64,000 bases of DNA from Rana temporaria (Eukaryota > Chordata > Amphibia > Anura > Ranidae): contig NC_053499.1 in the NCBI RefSeq assembly GCF_905171775.1, positions 22,766,519-22,830,518 of the forward strand, in the 5' to 3' direction. The translations under genes and the position numbers were made by a program. Positions 22,604 through 33,360 of this stretch are shown here, piece by piece. The notes under the pieces are model-generated. The model was not told the origin of the DNA, searched no databases, and was given only the letters and a program-made list of their open reading frames with translations. Numbering within the stretch: position 1 is the first letter of the stretch; the number at the start of each line of letters is the position of its first letter.

Positions 22604-23115
22604 CACCTCTGGACCCCTTTACATTACACAGCACCCTGCACCTCTGGACCCTTTTACATTACACAGCATCGCACCTCTGGACCCCTTTACATTACACAGC
22701 ACCCTGCACGTCTGGACCCTTTTACATTACACAGCACCCTGCACGTCTGGACCCTTTTACATTACACAGCACCCTGCACCTCTGGACCCTTTTACATTAC
22801 ACAGCACCCTGCACCTCTGGGCCCCTTTACATTACACAGCACCCTGCACCTCTGGACCCTTTTACATTACACAGCACCCTGCACCTCTGGACCCTTTTAC
22901 ATTACACAGCACCCTGCACCTCTGGACCCTTTTACATTACACAGCCCTTATACCTCTGAACTCCATTACATTACCCTGCACCTCTAGACCGCTTTACATT
23001 ACACAGCCCCCTGCACCTCTGGACCTCTTTACATTACACAGCCATTGTACCTCTGGACCCCTTTACATTACACAGCACCCTGCACCTCTGGACCCCTTTA
23101 CATTACACAGCCCCC
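22604..23115 (+). repeat. 35-bp minisatellite inside the large hAT
   Basis: About 14 units of CCTCTGGACCCTTTTACATT + ACACAGCACCCTGCA, with C/T variation and some 29-bp deleted units. Frames of 125-147 codons across it are artefacts. Confidence 0.95.
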
Positions 23116-23666
23116 CACAGCTCTGGACACCTGTATGTTACACAGATACCCCCCTAACAGTTCTGGACCCCTGCATTTTACACATACCACCCTACAGTGT
23201 AGGTCCCCGCTACAGTACAGACCCCCGGAGAGCCATCTGCTGGGAAGCAGAGGATCAGATGAGTAGAAGTGTTTATTTCACCCCTAGATAAAGCCAGAAA
23301 GTAACCCTTGCAGTGCAAGTACAGCCCCAGAGTTGGGCTTCAGGATCACCTCTTGTTTTGGTTACAACTTTGAATTTTCCCTCACATTCAGTGATCATTG
23401 GGACAGACAGAGAAGCTACCTAGTAGGAAAACAGACAGAAATTAAAATGAGGTTCTAACCCTTCTTTATTCTACTCCCCCTAAAAAAAAAAAACGTTTTG
23501 GTATACATATAATTCATAAGGCTAAAAACAGACCAGTGGCCATGAAGTGAAACATCTTACGGCTTCTGAAGTTTCAATCTACATGAAATCATAACAAAAT
23601 ACCTGGGCTAAGTATTGCCAGGTTTGGCATGCAGGAGCAAAGGCGCTTTCTTGACTTCTCCTGGGG

Positions 23667-24054
23667 TTAGGCCTCTTTCACACAGAGCGGATCCGTAATT
23701 GATCCGATCCGTGTGTGTCTGTCAGCTCAGCGGGGATCCCCGCTGAGCTGTCGGCGGACAGGGCGGTCCCCGCACACAGTGGAGAGACCGCCCTGTCTCT
23801 CCTCCGCTCTCCCCTATGGGGAATCGGATGAATACGGACCGTGTGTCCGTATTCATCTGATCCGTTCCGCCTGACGGAAGAAAAATAGGGTTTTCTTCCA
23901 TCCGCAAAAGCAGATCTTTGCGGACGCGGATGGTTGCGGACGTTAGCGGATGCATCATCCGCTAACGTCTGCAATCCCATAGGGAACCATTACAAGTCCG
24001 TAAACGGACTTGTAATAAACGGACCGTTCGTCCGTACGTCTGAAAGGGGCCTTA
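23667..24054. mobile_element. Family G palindromic MITE, nested in the large hAT
   Basis: Termini TTAGGCCTCTTTCACAC and CTGAAAGGGGCCTTAG; internal hairpins CAGCGGGGATCCCCGCTG, ACGGACCGTGTGTCCGT, GATCCGTTCC and GCGGATG-rich arms. Same family as 8157-8584. Confidence 0.78.
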
Positions 24055-24148
24055 GTTCGATCATCAGACCCCCCTCCCCACCCTACATCAAAACACACAT
24101 GGAGACTGGAGGGCCTGTGACTTTGCAGGGGCAGGGGGGGGGGGTGCG

Positions 24149-24759
24149 TGCCAGTCTGCACACCCGGGATCCCCTTCTCTCTGTGGTCGCGGCAGCGAAT
24201 GTCACAGCCGAACCGAGCAGAGAGTAGCCGCCTCCCCCTCCTCCTTTATGTCTACACAGTGCTGTTGGATGGAGGGAAGTGGGGTGGTCTGTAGGACTCT
24301 ACAGCAAGTTTTAGATAGCACATAGGAAGATAGGGCAAAGTATTAAATGTACTTCGTTCCCTGGCAAACAGAACACATCATTAAAAATAGAAGTGAGACT
24401 TCTTCATTAACCATTTCCCATTCCAAAGCATTGCTAGTTTTTGTCAGCCACTCGTGATTAACTCACATATCTGCTGAATCACCCTTCTGTTTCTTGCATT
24501 AGCTTTACCACTTTCTGTGTCACTTGCACACTAAACAAAGGTAATGAAGATGGTGCCTTGTGCCAGTCTGCACACCCGGGATCCCCTTCTCTCCGTGGTC
24601 GCTGCAGCAAATGTCACAGCCGAACCGAGCAGAGAGTAGCCGCCTCCCCCTCCTCCTTTATGTCTACACAGTGCTGTGCATGCAGGAGGAGGGGGAGGCG
24701 GCTACTCTCTGCTCGGTTCGGCTGTGACATTCGCCGCCGCGACCACGGAGAGAAGGGGA
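24149..24759. repeat. 115-bp segment present twice direct and once inverted
   Basis: 24149-24265 and 24561-24677 are near-identical direct copies (TGCCAGTCTGCACACCCGGG ... TCTACACAGTGCTGT). 24686-24759 is the inverted counterpart of their central part (GGCGGCTACTCTCTGCTCGG). The second and third copies form a hairpin of about 75-base arms. This is probably the inner end of the palindromic hAT arms. Confidence 0.85.
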
Positions 24760-25286
24760 TAATTGGGCCGGGTGTGCTGACTGTCCCCCCCCCCCCCCCA
24801 AGCCACAATCTCGGGCTCTCCCTGTGTGTTCTGTGCCGCTGCCTTACCTCGCGGCGCTCTCTATTTCAGTCGGGGGGGGGCACCGTTCTTACCCCCCCCC
24901 AGCGTGTGGGCGGTGCTGGTGCCGCACGGGACGATGGAACTACATCTGATGATCAGTTCTCCTGCTCGGCTCCTCCCCTCCCTCGACACGTGCTCGCTCC
25001 AGCCTCCAGTCCACACAGTGCGGGAAGGAATGGAAAGTGCAGCGGCGAGCATGGCAGCCGCAACCCGCCGGCGGCCGGCCCGCCGCTGCTTTTTATTCAC
25101 ATAATGTGACATAACTTGACACTGGAGTGACTACACCTATGCATAGGGCAGGCGTCCACCCCTGCATAATTGCAAAGTGCGGCCGCGATGGCGGCCGCGG
25201 CCGTAGCCCACAGCTGATTAGTTTGACTGACAGCAGGCGGCCTACCGGGAATTTTCCCGGTATCCCGGTAGGCCAGTCCGGCCCTG

Positions 25287-26470
25287 CCTGGTCCTGACAA
25301 CACTCTTGGCTGCCGCCTACCACGACCTTTGTCTGGAGCTGAATACTTTCTTGCCTGCCTCACCTGCCATGACTTCGGCCTGGACCTGATTACTGTCTTG
25401 TCTGCTGTCTGCCATGACCCCTGCCCGGACCTGACTACCCACTTGCTTGCTGTCTGCCATGACCCCTGCCTGGACCTGACTACTCTCTTGCTTGCTGTCT
25501 GCCATGACCCCTGCCTGGACCTGACTACCTCTTGCTTTGCTGTCTGCTATGACCCCTGCCTGGACCTGACTACTCTCTTGCCTGCTGTCTGCCATGACCC
25601 CTGCCCAGGCCTGACTACTCTCTTGTTTGCTGTCTGCCATGACCCCTGCCTGGACCTGACTACCTCTTGCTTGCTGTCTGCTATGACCCCTGCCTGGACC
25701 TGACTACTCTCTTGCCTGCTGTCTGCCATGACCCCTGCCCAGGCCTGACTACTCTCTTGTTTGCTGTCTGCCATGACCCCTGCCTGGACCTGACTACTCT
25801 CTTGCTTGCAGTCTGCCATGACCCCTGCCTGGACCTGACTACCTCTTGCTTGCTGTCTGCTATGACCCCTGCCTGGACCTGACTACTCTCTTGCCTGCTG
25901 TCTGCCATGACCCCTGCCCAGGCCTGACTACTCTCTTGTTTGCTGTCTGCCATGACCCCTGCCCGGACCTGACTACTCTCTTGCTTGCAGTCTGCCATGA
26001 CCCCTGCCTGGACCTGACTACTCTCTTGCTTGCTGTCTGCCATGATCCCTGCCTGGACCTGACTACTTTCTTGCTTGCTGTCTGCCATGACCTCTGCCTG
26101 GACCTGACTACTCTCTTGCTTGCTGTCTCCCATGACCTCTGCCTGGACCTGACTACTCTTTTGCCTACTGTCTGCCATGACCTCTGCCTGGACCTGACTA
26201 CTCTCTAGCTTGCTGTCTGCCATGACCCCTGCCTGGACCTGACTACTTTCTTGCTTGCTGTCTGCAATGACTCCTGCCTGGACCTGACTACTTTCTTGCC
26301 TACTGTCTCCCATGACCTTTGCCTGGACCTGACTTATCTCTTGCCTACTGTCTCCCATGACCTTTGCCTGGACCTGACTACTCTCTTGCTTGCTGTCTGC
26401 CATGACCCTTGCCTGGACCTGACTACATTCTCATCTGCCGCCTCCCACGACCTTTGTCTGGACTATACAA
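25287..26470 (+). repeat. 45-bp satellite array, main part
   Basis: About 25 units of CTGACTACTCTCTTGCCTGC / TGTCTGCCATGACCCCTGCC / TGGAC with occasional 42-bp variants and a higher-order duplication (about 25508-25680 repeated at 25680-25850). Since 45 bp is 15 codons, frames up to 240 codons stay open on both strands. They are not genes. The unit resembles the CTGACCTTTGGC-type pyrimidine-rich text at 27900-28040. Confidence 0.95.
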
Positions 26471-27559
26471 TCTTGCTTGCTGCTTTTTTCCCTTTATTTT
26501 CACCTGGTGATCCTGCCAGTGACACACTTTCTTTACTAGAGTGCCAATTTTCACTCAGTATACTGTATTTATGAAGAAACAGCATTGTCACACCTCTCCT
26601 TCTCCTCGCTTCCATAACATAGGGACAAGGCGCTCTGTAGTCTACAGAAGTGAACTGGATAGGTCTGATAACTGATGGAGTTAATAAGTATAGCATGGGA
26701 AGAGTGAACAGAAAGTTACAAGCCCACCTGATTTTTGACAGGATCTACAGGTATTGTTTAGTATTTCCAGTAAATAGAAAAAAAAGTGGATTCAAAGCTA
26801 CCAAATGCAACAGCCTCCTGAAATGCGAGCATCCTACTAATGAATCCAACAGACAAGTCAGTAGTAAAAAAGAAGGACAATTACTGTAGAAATTAGAAAA
26901 ATATATATTATATTGTCTTTTCTGCTATAACTGGTTTGTTGGATTATTTTACACGTATCAAATATATGTAATAAAACCCTTCTAATAGTATATTTAACAG
27001 ACCAAAAGGGAGCAAATAAAATAAGTTAATTGGTAGAGTTTAAATATCCTTTAAAGTATAATTAAATCTTCAAATGAAAGCGCTCCCAGCAATAAAGCTT
27101 AATATATGGAGCAGCATCATAATACAGTTGACATGTGAATAAGCCAAGATTTCTTTAATGTAGCAATGAGGAGTATACACAACAACAATTATAGGCCCAT
27201 TGAAAGATGCAACTTAAAGTGGAACTTTACCGATAAAAACTTGATAAATAATGTTCTTCAGCAAGGAACATACATTCCACATGAATAAATATGCTGCCAA
27301 AATTAGTGTGTCCTGTAAATTTCCTCCAGCATTGTTCCTGTTTCTTCTTTACTTAGGCTGCCATTTTGCTGAAGCCCAGAGCCTCTGAGCAGCAGTAAAT
27401 TTTAGGCTCTCAGCAGATCAGCCTCTACAAATTTGGCACAGTGCCAAAAAATAAAGAACAACTGAACATGTTCAGAGAAGGGTGATGACATACAGATTTT
27501 ACACAGATCAGTCTCTAGTGCTGCTTCTCAACTTGAGACTTTCTAAAAATGTTGAAGAG
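26471..27559. other. No gene seen
   Basis: AT-rich, unique-looking. No exon, RNA gene or transposon end recognised in about 1.1 kb. Confidence 0.5.
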
Positions 27560-27835
27560 CAGTGGCGGCTGGTGCTCAAAATTTTTGGGGGGGCGCAAAC
27601 AAACGAAAAAAAAACAATTGCAGCCTCACTGTGCCCATCAAATGTAGCCACTGGGCCCATCAAACGCAACCACTGTGCCATCAATTGTCACCACTGTGCC
27701 ATGCCATCAAACGCAGCCACTGTGCCATCAATTGTCACCACTGTGCCATGCCATCAAACGCAGCCACGGTGCCCATTAATTGTCACCACTGTGCCAATTG
27801 TCGCCACTGTGCCCTTTAATTGTCGCTACTGTGCA
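27560..27835 (+). mobile_element. hAT fragment (CAGTGGCGGCTGGTG terminus)
   Basis: Begins CAGTGGCGGCTGGTGCTCA and runs through the (A)n tract into a few AATTGTCACCACTGTGCC units, colinear with the fuller copy at 38109-38997. The right end is lost near 27835. Confidence 0.7.
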
Positions 27836-29030
27836 CTGCTACCCAGCAGGGCTGATCAATATTATGTGTTTAGCTTTCGTGTGCGTCTTGCTTTGTCTTC
27901 TACGTCTGATTCCAGTTACCGATCTTGGCTTGTTCTCGACTATCCCTGCCTGCTTGTGACCCTGACTTTTGGTGTGTTCTATGTTTATCCTTGTCTGCTA
28001 GTTGCCCCGACCTTTGGCTTATCTCCTCGCTATCTCCTGTTATCCTGGGCTGCTGCTTCCTCTCTATTCTCCTGTAATCTACTGTGAGCGTGAGCTGGGA
28101 GACCCTGGGGGCCGCGACCTAGAGCCAGTAGTAGTGTTGCTCACGAATATTCGCATTTCGAATATTCGTTACGAATATGGCATATTCGAATATTCGCGAA
28201 TAACTCGAATTTCGCGGCCAAAATTCGCTTTTCCGAATATTCATATTTTTTCAAATTTATTTTTAAAACAGATCACATCCTATCGACGTCTAAAAGCATT
28301 GCTGGTATGATTAGAGACCCTGGGCCGAGTGGCTAAGCTGAGGCGATCCTTTTATGTTGCCGAATATTCGCAATCGCGAATATTCGATTTCCGAATATTC
28401 GCGAAAACTTTCTCCGCCCTTCTTTTGCATCAGAGCCAATCAGAGTTCTCCTACCACAGTTGTCAAAATCTCGCAATCAATTTCGCATTCGCATTAGCGA
28501 AATTTCGATAAAATATCACCAATATTCGATTTCCGAATATTCGCGAATACTTTCTCCGCCCTTCTTTTGCATCAGAGCCAATCAGAGTTCTCCTACCACA
28601 GTTGTCAAAATTTCGCAATCAATTTCGCATTCGCATTAGCGAAATTTCGCAAAAAAAAATTCTTATAAATTATCACGAATATTCGATTTTAGCGAATATT
28701 TCACGAATATTCGTCTATATATTCGTGATATATCGCGAAATCGAATATGGCGTATTCCGCTCAACACTAGCCAGTAGCAGCGCAGTCCATCCTCACCACT
28801 AGAGGCTTTGGTGAACACCTGCTGGCTCTTAGACTCCGCGCCCTGGGGAATCTTATGCTCTAGCTCCCTGTGGGATCCGTGTTGGTGCTTCAGTGGACCT
28901 GCCTTCATTAACCACCCAGAGTTCCATCGGCAGCAGTCAGCCGTAGGGTCCACAACCTTAGCTGTGCACTCCTGACCCCAACGATGTGCATCTGTCACCT
29001 GGCCTCAGGTGAGCTGACAGCATTTATATT
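27836..29030. other. Probable old retroelement remnant split by a hAT
   Basis: 27900-28131 and 28778-29030 are continuous once the hAT is removed. The text (CGACCTTTGGCTTATCTCC, AGTCCATCCTCACCACTAGAGGC, TGGTGAACACC) has the feel of an LTR-retroelement flank common in frogs, but this is from memory of composition, and no gag, pol or LTR pair is present. Confidence 0.3.
28132..28769 (+). mobile_element. Non-autonomous hAT (TAGTGTTG termini), perfect 8-bp TSD
   Basis: Ends TAGTGTTGCTCACGAATATT and TTCCGCTCAACACTA, flanked by the exact duplication GCCAGTAG (28124-28131, 28770-28777). The interior is dominated by CGAATATTCG palindromes, two copies of a TTTCTCCGCCCTTCTTTTGC segment (28408, 28550) and a GAGACCCTGGGCCGAGTGGC block. 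It is an opposite-orientation relative of the larger copy at 45095-46609. Confidence 0.93.
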
Positions 29031-29145
29031 CAGCCGATACTTTGTAGAACCGCCTTTCGCTGAAATTACAGTCTTTTTGGGAATGTTTCTACCAGCTTTG
29101 CACATCTAGAGAGTGACATTTATGTCCATTCTTCTTTGTAAAATA
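29031..29145 (+). mobile_element. Tc1/mariner subterminal fragment
   Basis: The string ATACTTTGTAGAACCGCC ... GCTGAAATTACAG ... CTACCAGCTTTGCACATC is the well-known subterminal text of vertebrate Tc1-like elements. It directly abuts the short Tc1 copy at 29146, so it probably belongs to an older or rearranged insertion. Confidence 0.7.
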
Positions 29146-29407
29146 CAGTGCCTTGAAAAGTATTCATACCCATTGAAAAACCCCACCTCAGCGGATTTGC
29201 CCTCAAGATTCCTCCTCTGCGGTTCCCCCTTCTCAACAGATATGACTCAAAACCCTCCAATACTCATCTTTAGCAGATCCAACCCCAAAGCTCCTTCTCA
29301 GCAGGTTCCCCTACAAGATCCTTATATAACAGCCCCATCACCATTTGGTTGTGACATGACAAAATGTGGACAATTTCAAGGGGTATGAATACTTTTTCAG
29401 GGCATTG
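29146..29407 (-). mobile_element. Short non-autonomous Tc1/mariner element, TA borders
   Basis: Inverted ends CAGTGCCTTGAAAAGTATTC and GAATACTTTTTCAGGGCATTG flanked by TA on both sides (29144-29145, 29408-29409). Right subterminal TGACATGACAAAATGTGGAC is typical of Tc1-like elements. The middle (29185-29330) is a piece of the GGATCTGCTGAGAAGGG minisatellite in reverse complement rather than transposase. Confidence 0.85.
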
Positions 29408-29434
29408 TATATTTCAAGTTTTTGTCCCTGGAGT

Positions 29435-29925
29435 TTAAAGGGGTTTTCCACCCTTTTTTTAAGTTTATTAAAAGTCAGCAGCTACAAAAAGTGTAGCTGC
29501 TGGCTTTTAATAAACTGACACTTACCTGCTCCACGGCTCCAGCGACGCGCCGGCCGGGGCTCCGCTCCTCGCCCCCCCTCGCCAGCCGGCGTCTTCATTA
29601 CTAGTGTGGGCACCCCGCAGTGATAGCTTTCGGCTTCACGGCTGGGCACCCACTGCGCATGCGCGAGCGGCAGTGCGCATGCGCGAGCAGCGCGGCGCCG
29701 TCCGATTGGACAGGCGCTCGCCTACAGGGAGTTGCTGTGAAAAGGCGATTAAGCTAATCGCCTTTCCAGCCCCTCGGCGGAAGGAGGAAGTGGGACAGGA
29801 AGTCCCCTTTTCCTGAAGCCCCCACTCCCCCCCCCCCCAAAAAAATTACATGCCAAATGTGGCATGTAAGGGGGCGAGGAGTGGGTTAAGAGGAAGTTCC
29901 ATTTTTAGGTGGAACTCCTCTTTAA
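29435..29925. mobile_element. Palindromic MITE with TTAA borders
   Basis: TTTAAAGGGGTTTTCCACC at left and GGTGGAACTCCTCTTTAA at right, TTAA on each border (29435-29438, 29922-29925). A strong hairpin AGTTTATTAAAAGTCAGCAG... / GCTGGCTTTTAATAAACT sits at 29460-29516, and a second (GGCGATTAAGCTAATCGCC) at 29743-29763. Confidence 0.85.
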
Positions 29926-30360
29926 GGTAATCAAATGATTGTACACAATGCTGTCTGATCGCTAGAGGCCCCTGTCATTGATGGACTGGTGGCATTAGCA
30001 GGCAACTGCAGACATGAGATTGTGAACCTATCTGGGCAAAAATGGATGGATTAGGTGACTGTCATTAGGTAACATCTGCAGGATACAGCGCTGCAGAATG
30101 GATTGGAAGAGAGCTTACTCACCAGACTGCAGAGATCTCTGTGTCGGATGTGTCATGCTTATCACTAAGTCCTTATTGAAGTTTACAAGGACATGTGTGG
30201 ATTCTGCTTTCAAGTCAGTGAAACTGTCAGAGGTTCAGTTACAGTTCACATTATCTGCTCAGCTGTATTATCGCTACAAGCTCTGCTAGCTACAAAAGCC
30301 AGCAAACCGCACTGAACTCTTAGGGGAACTATGATGGTTTATTGGTTCATTTTAGTTCCT
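29926..30360. other. No gene seen
   Basis: Unique-looking. A 63-codon frame at 30098-30289 has no recognisable domain. Confidence 0.45.
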
Positions 30361-31097
30361 TTAAATACTTAAGGACCCCTTCCCGGCGATATACATCGGC
30401 AGAATGGCACGGCTGGGCCCAATCATGTACCTGTACGTGTCTCTTTAAGACCAGCCGCGGGGTCGCGAGCGCGCCGCCGGCGGTGCGCTTGCGACCCGGT
30501 CCGAAGCTCCGTGACCAGGCCCGAGGACCCGATCTCCGCCGGTGTCCTGCGATCGGTCACCGGAGCTGAAGAACGGGGAGAGGTGTGTGTGTGTGTAAAC
30601 ACACCTTCCCTGTTCTTCGTTGTGGCAGTGTCATTGATCGTCTGTTCCCTGATATAGGGAAAGATGATCAATGACGTCACACGTCCAGCCCCGCCCCCCT
30701 ACAGTTAGAAACACATATGAGGTCACACTTAACCCCTACAGCGCCCCCTAGTGGTTAACTCCTAAACTGCAACTGTCATTTTCACAGTAAACAATGCATT
30801 TTTAGAGCACTTTTTGCTGTGAAAATGACAATGGTCCCAAAAATGTGTCAAAATTGTCCGATGTGTCCGCCATAATGTCACAGTCACAAAATAAATCACT
30901 GATCACCGCCATTAGTAGTAAAAAAAAAATATTAATAAAAATGCAATAAAACTATCCCCTGTTTTGTAAACGCTATAAATTTTGCGCAAACCAATCGGTA
31001 AACGCTTATTGCATATTGTTTTACCAAAAATATGTAGAAGAATACGTATCGGCCTAAACTGAGGGAAAACATTTTTTTTTATATATATTTTTGGGGA
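30361..31097 (-). mobile_element. Family T element, copy 5, 3'-truncated
   Basis: Starts TTAAATACTTAAGGACC, then GC-rich hairpins, ATTGATCGTCTGTTCCCTGA paired with its complement (30632-30673), CAGCGCCCCCTAGTGGTTAA, TCCGATGTGTCCGCCATAAT and CGCTATAAATTTTGCGC. Breaks off before the conserved box at about 31097, where a minisatellite takes over. Confidence 0.75.
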
Positions 31098-32257
31098 TCG
31101 GTAAACACACCGCTCCTTCACCATTCCAAAGATCGGCTAAAAACAGATTTTGAGAATGGATCTGCTGAGAAGAGGGTTTGGAGCTGATTCTGCTGAACAG
31201 AGGTCTAAGGCCTCGTACACACGACCGAACATGTCTGCTGAAACTGGTCCGCGGACCAGTTTCCGCGGACATGTTCGGTCGTCTGTACGGCCGACCGGAC
31301 AATTTTCCGGCGGATCGGACAGGTTTCCAGCGGACAAATGTTTCTTAGCATGCTAAGAAACATGTCCGCTGGAAGCCTGTCCGTAGGACATGTTCAGTCA
31401 TCTGTACAACTCACCGGACATGTCCGCTCGGCCGAAAGCCCTCGCATGCGTCGAAGTGATTCGACGCATGCGTGGAAGCATTGACCTTCCAGGGTCGCGC
31501 ACGTCGGCACGCCATCGTCGCGGCGACGGCGCGGCCACGTCACTGCGTTCGCTGTCCGTGGGAAATTTGGTCTGATGGTGTGTACAGCCATCAGACCAAA
31601 ATCCGGCAGCGGACATGTCCGATGAAGACGGTCCGCGGACCGTTTTCATCGGACATGTCCCGTCGTGTGTACGAGGCCTTAGAGGTAGAGTTGCTGAGAT
31701 ACAGTAGGTCTTGGAGAGAAGGTTTATTAATGGGTGATCTGCTAAGGAGTGCTAAGGGGATCTGCTAAAAAGGGGTCTTGAGTGGGAATGTGCTGAGAAG
31801 GAGTTATGGAGGTTGATCTGCTAAAGAGGGGTTTTCAAGGTGGATCTGTTGAGGAGAGGGGGATCTGCTGAAGAAGGGTCTTGTGCGCTGATGTACTAAG
31901 AATATGTTTTTTAGGGAGGGATCTGCTGAGAAGAGATCTTGACCACTTGTATAGTGAGAAAGGGTTATAGAAGTGACTCTTCTGAAGAGGGGTCTTCAAG
32001 GTGGATCTGTTGAGGAGAGGTCTAAGAGAGGGATTTTCTTAGGAAGGGTCTTGTTTGCTGATGTACTAAGGATATGCTTTAGAGGGGGATCTGCTGAGAA
32101 GAGATCTTGACCGCTTGTATGGTGAGAAAGGTGGCTTTTCTGGAGAGGGATCTTGAGGGTGAATCTAACAAGGAGAAGTTTTGGAAGTGGATCTGCTGAG
32201 GAGTCTTGGAGGAGGATATGCTAAAGAGGGATCTTAGGACATCTGCTGAGAAGGGGT
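31098..32257 (+). repeat. Degenerate minisatellite (GGATCTGCTGAGAAGAGG units), hosting two G MITEs
   Basis: Units of about 28-30 bp reading GGATCTGCTGAGAAG + GGGTCTTGAGGGT with heavy drift; some blocks duplicated at higher order (31860-32000 versus 32020-32130). The same unit in reverse complement lies at 29185-29330. Confidence 0.8.
31205..31682. mobile_element. Family G palindromic MITE, copy with AGGT duplication
   Basis: Perfect inverted ends CTAAGGCCTCGTACACACGA and TCGTGTGTACGAGGCCTTAG, flanked by AGGT (31201-31204, 31683-31686). The interior is several interlocking palindromes (GGTCCGCGGACC, TTTCTTAGCATGCTAAGAAA, CATGCGTCGAAGTGATTCGA). The 4-bp duplication could be fortuitous in a repeat-rich flank. 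Confidence 0.85.
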
Positions 32258-32742
32258 CTTAGGCCCCGTACACATGAGGGGATCTCCGCTGGAAACGGTC
32301 CGCCGGACCGTTTCCAGCGGAGATTCCTCCTCCGGATTTGGATCCGATGGCTTGTACTCACCATCGGATCATAATCCGCGCGGAATTCATCCGCGGTGAC
32401 GTGTCGCGCCGTCACCGCGATGATGACGCGGTGACGTGCGCGACGCTGGAAGGTAAGTACTTCCACGCATGCGTCGAATCATTACGACGCATGCGAGGGA
32501 GGGGAGCGGACGGATTGATCCGGTGAGTCTGTACAGACCACCGGATCAATCCGCTGGTCCCGATTCAAGCAGATAGATTTCTTAGCATGCTAAGAAATTT
32601 CTATCCGCTTGAAATGGTCCGGCCCGAGGAATCTCCATGGATAAATATCCGCTAGGCCGTACAGACGACCGGATTTGTCCGCTGGAACTGATCCGCGGAT
32701 CAATTCCAGCGGATAGATCCGGTCGTGTGTACAAAGCCTTAG
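32258..32742. mobile_element. Family G palindromic MITE
   Basis: Ends CTTAGGCCCCGTACACATGA and GTCGTGTGTACAAAGCCTTAG. Shares TTTCTTAGCATGCTAAGAAA, GGAAACGGTCCGCCGGACCG and the CATGCGTCGAATCATTACGA palindrome with 31205-31682 and 36534-37453. Confidence 0.82.
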
Positions 32743-33360
32743 GGGACACAATCTCGAGACAACAACAACACTATATTTGTAGCAAGTACACATTGTCAGT
32801 TTACCAAAGAGAGATCTCCAATTTAAAAGCCAAGCAAGCTCAATGCATCATTTCTACAATTGTCACGTTTGGAAGAGAACCAATACAACCAAATACAAAT
32901 TGGCGTGCCCTACTTCTGTTGTGCCCCACTTTCTATAAATGAGCCCTGTTGAGTATTCCGTTTACTCTGTCCAGCACAACAAATGTTCTCCATTGTGTTC
33001 TGAATGATGTTATGTCAAGCTGTGCTCTGTTAAAGGGGGGAGAGAAATATTGCCCTATAAAAGTTTTACACTGTTATTTGTTATTATCATCATTTTTCAC
33101 TTGCTTTTGTGCACTACCAACATGAATTGCCTAGGGCACTCTCTGAAATCATACTGTATTTGCAAAAACAAACGTGTTGCTTATGCAGTCTTAACACTGT
33201 AATCAAAGCCTTTTGGGGTCACATTGCACCCACCCATGAGTGTGATCAACTCACCCCTTGGGTGAACCACTGCCCCATTTTCAGAGGATCATTTTGGCCG
33301 AGGTTAACTTCACTTTTCTTGTTAAAGGATTTTATTAGGTTTACATAGTATAACAGAGTA
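32743..33360. other. No gene seen
   Basis: Unique-looking sequence. A 79-codon frame at 33109-33348 is not assignable. Confidence 0.45.

Larger units (their letters stand above)
21854..25286. mobile_element. Large non-autonomous hAT (3.4 kb) inside a satellite array, perfect 8-bp TSD
   Basis: Ends CAGGGCCGGACTGGGAATG and GTAGGCCAGTCCGGCCCTG are inverted repeats flanked by the exact duplication CCTGGTCC (21846-21853, 25287-25294). Both flanks belong to one 45-bp satellite unit. The interior includes a 35-bp minisatellite, a hAT-type terminus (CAGAGGCGTACCTAG at 22451), a family G MITE and a triplicated 115-bp segment, but no transposase-like frame. The size alone would accommodate a gene, but none of the ORFs shows a hAT or other domain. 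Confidence 0.9.

Noticed and set aside
22544..22987. Plus frames with LHYTAPCTSGPFYITQ repeats
   Set aside because: Translation of the 35-bp minisatellite inside the hAT.
25317..26574. 240-codon minus frame (ADSKQESSQVQAGV repeats) and plus-strand partners
   Set aside because: Translation of the 45-bp satellite; mirrored by equally open plus-strand frames.
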